This document shows, in pieces, positions 57,760-64,000 of a DNA stretch of 64,000 nt. Positions within the stretch are counted from its first letter, which is position 1; every line of letters starts with the position of its first letter. This DNA comes from Variovorax sp. GTDB taxonomy: Bacteria > Pseudomonadota > Gammaproteobacteria > Burkholderiales > Burkholderiaceae_C. The notes beneath the pieces are model-generated. The model was given only the letters and a program-made list of their open reading frames with translations. It did not search any database and had not been told where the DNA came from. The DNA is taken from assembly GCA_025352265.1 (NCBI GenBank), contig JANXTS010000056.1, forward strand, positions 62,001-126,000. Direction: 5' to 3'. A program made the position numbers and the translations under genes.

Positions 57760-59898
57760 TTAAAAATTTTTTTTCAGCCCGCGCGATGCGTATCGGTTCA
57801 TCAATGCGGCCTGCGCGCCATCGGCTTCGACGATGCGTGAAGCGCCCTGCTCCGCCGCGTGAGTGTCGCGACGGATGCGAACATAGGCGCCATCCGGACC
57901 CAGGTCCCAGGCGTCGCGACCGTCGTGCAGGTAGGCGACAAGGCACTCGTCGATCAGTCGCTGCCGCAAGACAGGATCGGTCACCGGCCACGCCAGCTCG
58001 ATGCGTCGCATCATGTTGCGGTTCATCCAGTCGGCGCTCGACAGATAGAGCGATTCGTCTTCGCCGCTGCGGAAATAGAACACGCGCGAATGCTCGAGGA
58101 ACCGGCCGATTACCGAGCGCACGCGAATGTTCTCGGTGAGGCCCGGCACTTGCGCCGGCAAGGTGCATGCGCCACGCACGATCAAGTCGATCTTCACGCC
58201 CGCCTGCCCGGCTTTCACCAGCGCGGCAATGAGCGCTTCGTCGGTCAGTGCATTCATCTTGGCGACGATGCGGGTTGGCTCGCCCTTGGCTGCGGCGATG
58301 GCCAGCAGGTCGATCTGCGCCACGAGATTTTTGTGCAGGTCGAAAGGCGCCAGCCACATACGGTTGAGCTTGGGCAGCTTGCTCTGACTCGCCATGTGAA
58401 CGAACACCGCCTCCATATCCGCCGTGAGCATCGGGTCGGCGGTCAGATGGCTGATGTCGGTATACAGCTTGGCAGTTAGCGGGTTGTAGTTGCCGGTCGA
58501 CAAATGGCCGTAGCGGCGCATCTGCTTGCCCTCACGCCGCGTGACCAGCAGCATCTTGGCGTGCGTCTTGAGGCCGACGACGCCATACACGACCTGCGCG
58601 CCGATCGACTCCAGCATCTCGGCCCAGTTGATGTTTGCCTCTTCGTCGAAGCGCGCTTTGAGTTCGACCACCACGGTGACTTCCTTGCCGCGACGCACCG
58701 CCTCGCGCAGCAGATCCATCAGCTCCGAGTTCGTGCCGGTGCGATAGATGGTCTGCTTGATCGCCAGCACCTGTGGGTCCTGCACGGCTTCGCGCAAAAA
58801 CGCCAGTACTCCGTCGAAGCTTTCGAAAGGCTGATGAATCAAAGCATCGCCGATCTGCAGCCGGTCGAAGAAAGACTGCCCGGGCGACAGCGTGACCGGG
58901 TACGACGCCTTGTACGGCGGAAAGCGGAGTTGACGCTCGTCGAGCAGGTCGATGAGTTGCGTCAACCGCGCCAGGTTGACAGGGCCGTGAACGCGATAAA
59001 GCGCCTGCGGTGGCAGCCCGAACTGCGCCAGCAAAAAGCTCGACAGTGAATCTGCACAGCTGGCCGACACTTCGAGCCTGACGGCTTGCCCGTAGTGGCG
59101 ATGCTGCAAGCCTTGCCGCAGCGCAGTACGCAGGTTCTTTACGTCTTCTTCGTCGACAGCCAGATCCGAGTGTCGCGTCACGCGAAACTGCGAAAAGTCG
59201 CCGACAACGCGGCCAGCGAACATGCTCGACAGATGCGCCCGAACCACACTCGACAGGGCAACGAACAGCGTCTTGCCGTCCGACACCTTGCTCGGCATGC
59301 GAATGAGCCGCGGCAACACGCGCGGCACTTTGACAATCTGGATCGGGTTCTCACGACCGAAGGCGTCTTTACCGCCCAACTGCACGATGAAGTTAAGCGA
59401 CTTGTTCGCGACCTGCGGAAACGGATGTGCCGGATCGAGCCCTACCGGGATCAGCAACGGCAGCACTTCGCGCTCGAAATAGTCGTGCACCCATTTGCGC
59501 TGAACTGGATTGCGGTCCCCGTGCGAAATGATGTGAATGCCATGCTTGGCAAACGTCGGCATCAATTCGTTGTTGTACAGCGCGTATTGCTTGTTGACCA
59601 GCGCGTGCGCAGCGACGGCCAGCGCGTCGAACGACTCGACCGAGTACACCCCCTTGCTGTCGCCCGCGCCGCTGGCGATCAGGTGCGGCGCCACGCGTAC
59701 TTCGAAAAACTCGTCGAGATTGGCCGACACGATGCACAGATAACGCAGTCGCTCGATCAATGGCACATCGGGGCGCAGCGCCCAGTCGAGCACGCGCTCG
59801 TTGAATGCCAGGATGGCGTGGTCGCGATCTAGCAGCACAAGCTGCTTGGGTGCCGGTGTTGGAGCGGCGACGGCTTTGTCGGCGGGTTGAGTTGACAT
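57760..59898 (-). CDS. ppk1: polyphosphate kinase 1
   Basis: Ppk1 makes long-chain polyphosphate reversibly from ATP. The 712-residue protein has the four-domain order: N domain (LDRDHAILAFNERVLDWALR), head domain, and two PLD-like catalytic domains with the phosphoacceptor His in GLKTHAKMLLVTRREG and later HSRVFYFRSGEDESLYLSSA (split: HSRVFYFRSGED, LYLSSADWMNRN). The frame extends to 60003, but MSTQPADK at 59898 is chosen. A Pho box lies 64-92 bp upstream inside the preceding gene. Next to sixA and ppx, it completes a polyphosphate cycle. Confidence 0.96.
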   Translation of the reverse strand: MSTQPADKAVAAPTPAPKQLVLLDRDHAILAFNERVLDWALRPDVPLIERLRYLCIVSANLDEFFEVRVAPHLIASGAGDSKGVYSVESFDALAVAAHALVNKQYALYNNELMPTFAKHGIHIISHGDRNPVQRKWVHDYFEREVLPLLIPVGLDPAHPFPQVANKSLNFIVQLGGKDAFGRENPIQIVKVPRVLPRLIRMPSKVSDGKTLFVALSSVVRAHLSSMFAGRVVGDFSQFRVTRHSDLAVDEEDVKNLRTALRQGLQHRHYGQAVRLEVSASCADSLSSFLLAQFGLPPQALYRVHGPVNLARLTQLIDLLDERQLRFPPYKASYPVTLSPGQSFFDRLQIGDALIHQPFESFDGVLAFLREAVQDPQVLAIKQTIYRTGTNSELMDLLREAVRRGKEVTVVVELKARFDEEANINWAEMLESIGAQVVYGVVGLKTHAKMLLVTRREGKQMRRYGHLSTGNYNPLTAKLYTDISHLTADPMLTADMEAVFVHMASQSKLPKLNRMWLAPFDLHKNLVAQIDLLAIAAAKGEPTRIVAKMNALTDEALIAALVKAGQAGVKIDLIVRGACTLPAQVPGLTENIRVRSVIGRFLEHSRVFYFRSGEDESLYLSSADWMNRNMMRRIELAWPVTDPVLRQRLIDECLVAYLHDGRDAWDLGPDGAYVRIRRDTHAAEQGASRIVEADGAQAALMNRYASRGLKKNF

Positions 59899-59959
59899 TA
59901 GTACGATTCTGGAACAAACGGCGCGAGTATTCGCACAGGCTTGCCAGTGTCGATGTCGA

Positions 59960-60850
59960 CTATGACAGTTTCGTGACAGCCGAATGACCAAGAGGATGCC
60001 CAAGAAAGTGCCGGCGATAGCGCGTCGGCATATCTTCGATGCGCATCAGCATCGGCAGGTCGGCCGCATTGAAATCCGGGTCCCATGCGGGCGCACCGAG
60101 CAGCTTGGCGCCGAGCCGCAGGTAGCCGCGAATCAACGCTGGCGCCTCCACATCGAGGGTGCTGTCGAACTGCTCGACAGGCAGCCGCAGGCGCGGCTGC
60201 ACCTGATGGCGAATGTCGGCCATGTGGCTGGCCGACAATTGCCTCCAGATGCTGGCCGCCGCGTGGCCGCCGGCAATGCCGTTGTGGTGCATCGGGATGC
60301 TTGCGCAGCCGATCATGGTGTCGAGCTTGTTGCCCTGCATGAAGGCAGCGAGCGCACCCCATAGCGCAAGGATCACACCACCCTGCCGATGGTCGACATG
60401 CACGCAGCTACGGCCCAGTTCCACCATGCGCGAGCGCAGCGCACGCAATCTCGTCAGGTCGAACTCGGTGTCGCTGTAGGTGCCGCCAACCCGCCGTGCC
60501 TGCGCCGGCGTCAGCACGCGGTAGGTGCCAATGACTTGCTGCGTCGCGACATCGCGAACCAGCAAGTGCTCGCAGAAGTCGTCGAACAGGTCGATGTCGT
60601 GGCCGGCCAGCGATGTGCTGAGCCGTGCACCCATCTCGCCAGCGAAGACCTGGTAGCGAAGTCGCTGGGCTTCGCGCACTTCGTCCTGATACCGAGCCCA
60701 TTGCACGGAGATACCCTGCGATGCAGCCTTGCTGGCAGAAGACTCTGGTAGTTGCGGAGTACGCACCGCCGGTCGGGTCGGTTCCGGCCAGATGGCCTCG
60801 CGCAGCGTCAGGCGTGAGAAAGGAAACGTCGGGTTCGGCAGTTCGTTCAT
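59960..60850 (-). CDS. GNAT-type N-acyltransferase, OlsB-like (ornithine lipid synthesis)
   Basis: A 296-residue protein of the hemolysin/OlsB acyltransferase group (COG3176). Family wording includes RLRYQVFAGEMGARL, HDIDLFDDFCEHLLVRD, VIGTYRVLTPAQARR, and VELGRSCVHVDHRQGGVI (split: VELGRSCVHVD, HRQGGVILALWG). OlsB members put 3-hydroxyacyl chains on ornithine, giving phosphorus-free membrane lipids that bacteria use in phosphate starvation. Its place among Pho genes supports this; no olsA-type partner is adjacent. Function is inferred. Transcribed before ppk1. Confidence 0.72.
   Translation of the reverse strand: MNELPNPTFPFSRLTLREAIWPEPTRPAVRTPQLPESSASKAASQGISVQWARYQDEVREAQRLRYQVFAGEMGARLSTSLAGHDIDLFDDFCEHLLVRDVATQQVIGTYRVLTPAQARRVGGTYSDTEFDLTRLRALRSRMVELGRSCVHVDHRQGGVILALWGALAAFMQGNKLDTMIGCASIPMHHNGIAGGHAAASIWRQLSASHMADIRHQVQPRLRLPVEQFDSTLDVEAPALIRGYLRLGAKLLGAPAWDPDFNAADLPMLMRIEDMPTRYRRHFLGHPLGHSAVTKLS
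59962..59990 (-). promoter_or_regulatory. Pho box for ppk1 inside the olsB-like gene end
   Basis: On the minus strand three half-sites at 11-bp spacing: TGGTCAT (59984-59990), CTGTCAC (59973-59979) and CTGTCAT (59962-59968). The last two match the consensus almost fully. The sites overlap the final codons of the acyltransferase gene (stop at 59960). A -10-like GACACT follows about 10 bp later, giving a leader of about 40 nt. Confidence 0.82.
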
Positions 60851-60919
60851 GGCACGAAGTCTGTCGCGCCCGTATGAAAAAACGGTGTCGGCGCCGTGGC
60901 AGAACCGTGAACACGCGAG

Positions 60920-60937
60920 CTGTCATGCCAACGTCAT
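60920..60937 (+). promoter_or_regulatory. Pho box between olsB-like and ppk2
   Basis: CTGTCAT (60920-60926) and ACGTCAT (60931-60937), four bases apart, match the Pho box; the first half-site is perfect. It points toward ppk2. A -10 at the usual 10-bp distance would leave almost no leader before the ATG at 60961, so a later ppk2 start (61033) or action on the divergent gene is possible. Confidence 0.7.
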
Positions 60938-60960
60938 ACTGCAGCAGGAGCATCTGCGCC

Positions 60961-61911
60961 ATGCCCTTATCCAGCTCCCGACCCAGCTCACCCGCCACTT
61001 CACCCGCCAGCGCGCCCGACCACGAAGACCTGATGCGCCGCATTGCACGCGATCTAGTCGACAGCTATGACGAAGAACTCGAACTCGAACTAGAAGACCG
61101 CAGTGTCGACGAAGCGGGGGAGCTTGTCGGCACAGACAAGGCAGCTCGCCAGCTGTACTTTCAAGAGCTGTTCCGGCTTCAGGGCGAACTGGTCAAGCTG
61201 CAGGACTGGGTCCAGCACAGCAAGCAAAAAGTGGTCATCTTGTTCGAAGGCCGCGACGCGGCCGGCAAGGGTGGCGTTATCAAGCGCATTACCCAGCGGC
61301 TGAACCCACGCGTGGCACGCGTCGCCGCGCTGCCGGCGCCCAATGATCGCGAGCGCACGCAGTGGTACTTTCAGCGCTACGTAGCGCACCTGCCAGCGGC
61401 CGGCGAAATGGTGCTGTTCGACCGCAGTTGGTACAACCGCGCCGGCGTCGAACGCGTCATGGGTTTTTGCAGCGATGCCGAGTACGAAGAGTTCTTCAGA
61501 TCGGTGCCCGACTTCGAGCGCATGCTGGTGCGTTCGGGCATCACGCTCATCAAGTACTGGTTTTCGATTACCGACGATGAGCAGCACATGCGCTTTTTAG
61601 GTCGTATCCATGATCCGCTGAAGCAATGGAAGCTGAGCCCGATGGACCTCGAGAGCCGCCGCCGCTGGGAGGAATACACCCGCGCCAAGGAGGTGATGAT
61701 CGATCGCACGCACATTGCCGAAGCGCCGTGGTGGGTCGTGCAGGCAGTCGACAAAAAGAAGGCCCGGCTCAACTGCATTTCGCACTTATTGAGGCAGCTG
61801 CCGTACCACGAGGTACAGCATCCGCCGGTCGCGCTGCCGGCACGCGTAAGGAATCCGGAGTATTTACGCCAGCCCGTGTCGGCCGACATGATGGTGCCCG
61901 AGCGCTATTGA
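60961..61911 (+). CDS. ppk2: polyphosphate kinase 2 family protein
   Basis: PPK2 enzymes use polyphosphate to phosphorylate nucleotides (ADP or GDP to the triphosphate) or the reverse. The 316-residue single-domain protein has Walker A in ILFEGRDAAGKGGVIKRITQ, the lid RVAALPAPNDRERTQWYFQRY (split), and Walker B in VLFDRSWYNRAGVERVMGF. An AGGAG lies ten bases before the ATG at 60961; an ATG at 61033 (MRRIARDLVDSYDEE) is an alternative. It is divergent from the OlsB-like gene with a Pho box between. Confidence 0.94.
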   Translation: MPLSSSRPSSPATSPASAPDHEDLMRRIARDLVDSYDEELELELEDRSVDEAGELVGTDKAARQLYFQELFRLQGELVKLQDWVQHSKQKVVILFEGRDAAGKGGVIKRITQRLNPRVARVAALPAPNDRERTQWYFQRYVAHLPAAGEMVLFDRSWYNRAGVERVMGFCSDAEYEEFFRSVPDFERMLVRSGITLIKYWFSITDDEQHMRFLGRIHDPLKQWKLSPMDLESRRRWEEYTRAKEVMIDRTHIAEAPWWVVQAVDKKKARLNCISHLLRQLPYHEVQHPPVALPARVRNPEYLRQPVSADMMVPERY

Positions 61912-61940
61912 GGCATGGTGGCGACGCCCAATTCAAGGCC

Positions 61941-62192
61941 TCAGTTGCGCAGAGTGGTCACCTGCATCGACAAATCGAACAGCTTCGCCTTGCCGACGTA
62001 GTAGCGATCGATGCGCCATTCTTTCAAAATATCGATGGCCAGCTCGAAGGTAGCGAGGTCGAGCTGGTACAGGTCGGTCACCCCGAAGCTGCCTTCAGAC
62101 TCGAGGGCGAGCACCAGTTGTGCCAGTGTCCGCGCGGATTCGCTCGCAGGGTGGGCACTGATCATTTTTCTGGCGGTCTTGATGGCGTTCAT
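61941..62192 (-). CDS. conserved hypothetical protein, 83 aa
   Basis: A small soluble protein, not recognised to function. It reads MNAIKTARKMISAHPASESA, then a helical ARTLAQLVLALES, the strand GVTDLYQLDLATFELAIDIL, and WRIDRYYVGKAKLFDLSMQV. I recall similar small proteins in Burkholderiales. The frame continues upstream to MSTRPESR at 62240, but a Pho-box-like site overlaps that codon and its -10 lies inside, so 62192 is preferred. It is convergent with ppk2 and divergent from the hemolysin III gene. Confidence 0.7.
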   Translation of the reverse strand: MNAIKTARKMISAHPASESARTLAQLVLALESEGSFGVTDLYQLDLATFELAIDILKEWRIDRYYVGKAKLFDLSMQVTTLRN

Positions 62193-62221
62193 AGGAGTTT
62201 TGGAGAGATACAGGTGCCTCG

Positions 62222-62256
62222 ATTCTGGACGGGTTGACATGACACATTTATGACAA
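62222..62256 (-). promoter_or_regulatory. Pho-box-like site with -10 upstream of the 83-aa gene
   Basis: On the minus strand TTGTCAT (62250-62256) and GTGTCAT (62239-62245) are 11 bp apart; each matches 6 of 7 bases. Eleven bases downstream is CAGAAT (62222-62227) as -10. The site also covers the ATG (62250) of the divergent hemolysin III gene. Confidence 0.55.
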
Positions 62257-62894
62257 CGCAAAGCCTCCTGATTCGCCGCGGTGAGCGCTTCAACGGTTAC
62301 TCGCATTTGCTGGGCCTGATGCTTGTAATCGGCGGGGCGACGGTCCTGCTTCCACGTGCGATCAGCACGGGTGAGTCATCCAAAATAATCGGTGCCCTGG
62401 TGTTTGCGACTTGCGCCGTGGCGTTGTACACCGCTTCTGCCATGTTCCATTCTGCGCAAGGGCCGACGCGTGCACGATGGGAGCGTGCGGACCACTGCGC
62501 GATCTACCTGCTGATTGCAGGGAGCTGTACGCCTTTCGTCCTAGTGGCGCTTTCCGCATGCTGGGCCGCAGTGCTGCTGGCGGCAATCTGGTCTTTTGCT
62601 TGCTACGGCTTCTTGCGCGAGTTGCGGCCCGCAGACTCTTCTAAAGCATCACAGCCCTCGCTGCGCATCTACATTGCCATGGGATGGTTCTGCGTGGTCA
62701 CTGCAGCGCCGCTCGCCGCCCAACTTGACGGCCTCACACTGATCGGCCTGCTCGCAGGCGCGGTCGTGTACACCATTGGCACGGTCTTCTATCTCAATCG
62801 GCGGGGTTGGGCCCATGCCCACGGCATGTGGCACCTTTTTGTGCTCGGTGGCACGATGACGCATTACTTCACAGTGACGCGACTGATGCTCTGA
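62250..62894 (+). CDS. hemolysin III / PAQR family membrane protein
   Basis: A 214-residue protein with seven hydrophobic segments. The family His and Asp residues are in place: ASAMFHSAQG (first His), ERADHCAIYLLIAGSCTPF (Asp-His), and AHAHGMWHLFVLGGTMTHYF (final His pair). PAQR-type proteins have a zinc site and possible ceramidase-like hydrolase activity; the hemolysin name is historical. The ATG at 62250 has no ribosome site and overlaps a Pho-box-like element, so a slightly later start is possible. Confidence 0.88.
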   Translation: MTTQSLLIRRGERFNGYSHLLGLMLVIGGATVLLPRAISTGESSKIIGALVFATCAVALYTASAMFHSAQGPTRARWERADHCAIYLLIAGSCTPFVLVALSACWAAVLLAAIWSFACYGFLRELRPADSSKASQPSLRIYIAMGWFCVVTAAPLAAQLDGLTLIGLLAGAVVYTIGTVFYLNRRGWAHAHGMWHLFVLGGTMTHYFTVTRLML

Positions 62895-63450
62895 CGCGGA
62901 GAGCATGCGGCGCACCCCGGACGTGTGCGTCAACCGTTCACGATAGTTGTCGTCAACCGCTCAAGCTAATTGTCGCTGGCCAGACGTCGTCGATTCGACG
63001 CAGAACGCCGATGGCGCTGCCATGCCTGAATAGCACGGCGAGGCACATTGGTAGGTCGCTTGCCCAAGTGGTGAAGTGCTAATGAACCCGACCAAAGATA
63101 CTGCCGCCCGGCGCCCGGCGCCCGGCGCCCGACGCCCGACGCCTGGGCATGGTCGATCCCATCCGGCACGAAAAACTCATCAGTGTTGCTATTGCGGGCG
63201 TCATACCTAACGGCTGAGTCGAGAGCTGCGGCGTGGAGATTAACGGCGACAGTTTTGTCTGCACCGGACGTGCAGCAAGTCACCGCTCGACTCGAGAATG
63301 CACGATGTGTTTGCAGTTAGCCACGTGCACTAGGAGTGCAACGGTGGCGTTGATTCACGAGCATCTTCCGGGTGTGCAGGCGGTGGCATAGCCGGAAGCA
63401 TGCCCGAAACACTGAGGCTCCCAAAGACATCCCTGGCACTCAAAACAGCC
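62895..63450. other. gene-poor region without recognisable genes
   Basis: About 555 bp hold no open frame with gene-like features. Short stretches look like decayed coding sequence (for example the frame at 63148-63270 reads plausibly but has an internal stop), with a GC-rich tandem repeat at 63107-63141. I see no tRNA, integrase or insertion-sequence ends. The region precedes a decayed glutathione S-transferase gene, so it may be a site of past gene loss. Confidence 0.6.
63107..63141. repeat. 7-bp GC-rich tandem repeat
   Basis: Three perfect copies of CCCGGCG (63107-63127) are followed by two copies with one change (CCCGACG, 63128-63141). It lies in non-coding DNA. Confidence 0.85.
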
Positions 63451-64000
63451 ACCCTGGATATCTACACTTGACCGACGCCCAACGGTCACAAAATCCACAT
63501 CATGCTGGAGGAGTGCCGCCTGCCTTACACGGCGCATCCGGTCAATATCGGTTTGGGCGACCAGTTCGCGCCCGAGTTTCTGAAGATCAGCCCCAACAAC
63601 AAGATCCCGGCTATTTCCGACCCGGACGGTCCGGACGGCAAGCCGATCTCGCTGTTTGAATCAGGTGCCATCCTCGTGTACCTCGCAGGCAAGACCGGCA
63701 AGTTCTTGCCGAAGGGCGACCGCTGGCGCTACGACGTGCTGCAGTGGCTGATGTTCCAGATGGGCGGCGTTGGCCCGATGCTTGGTCAGGCCCGTCACTT
63801 TTGTTTGTACGCGCCCGAGAAGGTCGCCTATGCGATCGAGTGTTACAGCAACGAAGCCAAGCGGCTGTACGGCGTCATGGACCGCCAGCTTGCGAAGACC
63901 AAGTTCATCGCGGGCAAGCATTACTCGATCGCCGACACCGCGATATTTCCGTGGCTTTGCAATTGGGAGGGCCAAGGCATAACGATCACCGACTTCCCGT
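63451..64000 (+). pseudogene. glutathione S-transferase, YfcG/Nu-like, with disrupted 5' end (partial)
   Basis: From the ATG at 63502 the frame reads as a glutathione transferase (SPNNKIPAISDPDGPDGKPI, then SLFESGAILVYLAGKTGKFL and LMFQMGGVGPMLGQARHF) and runs off the window. Family proteins start about 17 codons earlier with MIDLY..TPNGHK. Here those codons exist (LDIYT at 63454-63468, then PTPNGHKIHI), but the start codon is replaced by ACC and the seventh codon is TGA (63469-63471). Starting at 63502 would lose the first beta strand and the Thr/Asn glutathione-site residues. Cys appears where I recall Arg in relatives (HFCLYA, IECYS, WLCNW), as from CpG decay. It is probably a pseudogene; sequencing error cannot be excluded. 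Confidence 0.7.

Overview
This 64 kb window looks like chromosomal core DNA from a GC-rich betaproteobacterium of the order Burkholderiales, most likely the family Comamonadaceae (Variovorax/Rhodoferax/Polaromonas-like). The reasons are gene order (ilvB-ilvH-ilvC-pssA-leuA, dnaX-ybaB-recR, trxA-rho-rpmE2, pstSCAB-phoU-phoB-phoR), protein wording that matches Comamonadaceae families from memory (DUF3619, DUF3106, a K+-independent proton-pumping pyrophosphatase), and a high GC content with long antisense open frames. No rRNA, tRNA, prophage, insertion sequence or CRISPR array was seen. The genus is an inference; no search was run.

Layout. 1-6785 (minus): branched-chain amino acid synthesis, ilvB-ilvH-ilvC, a terminator, pssA, a leucine attenuator with a 12-residue leader peptide, then two different leuA genes (the second runs off the window). 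7018-9927 (plus): an ECF sigma factor operon with DUF3619, DUF3106 and RDD membrane proteins, then dgkA. 10004-13925: a LOG-family nucleosidase, glnB with a sigma-54-like promoter, a DMT permease, a DUF482 protein and an FHA protein. 13963-17264: soluble pyrophosphatase and, divergently, a membrane H+-pyrophosphatase fused to an OmpA-like domain. 17316-25079: an orphan protein, a PLD-type cardiolipin synthase, a peroxiredoxin, an aldehyde dehydrogenase and moaA-mobA-moeA. 25105-29048: a cNMP-domain remnant, rnhA, a methyltransferase, gloB and mltD. 29052-31814: a NitT/TauT-type ABC importer. 31960-34921: dnaX-ybaB-recR, with the 4.5S SRP RNA gene divergent to it. 35177-42248: an AddAB-like helicase-nuclease pair and a flavoprotein. 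42415-48918: trxA, rho, a Gfo/Idh/MocA oxidoreductase, rpmE2, a glycosyltransferase-like membrane protein and a MATE exporter. 48910-62894: a phosphate/polyphosphate region. 62895-64000: gene-poor DNA leading into a decayed glutathione S-transferase gene.

The strongest system-level signal is phosphate control. The PhoB/PhoR-Pst-PhoU operon, ppx, ppk1, ppk2, sixA and an OlsB-like acyltransferase lie together. Candidate Pho boxes (7-bp half-sites at 11-bp spacing) can be read before pstS, before ppk1 (inside the end of the preceding gene), between olsB-like and ppk2, before a small unknown gene at 62192, and before an unknown gene at 17882. This suggests one regulon linking phosphate uptake, polyphosphate turnover and possibly phosphorus-free lipids. 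Other signals worth a second look are the leucine leader peptide, the dnaX A9 slippery site with a following stem-loop, the 15-copy hexanucleotide repeat in dnaX, and the HppA-OmpA fusion.
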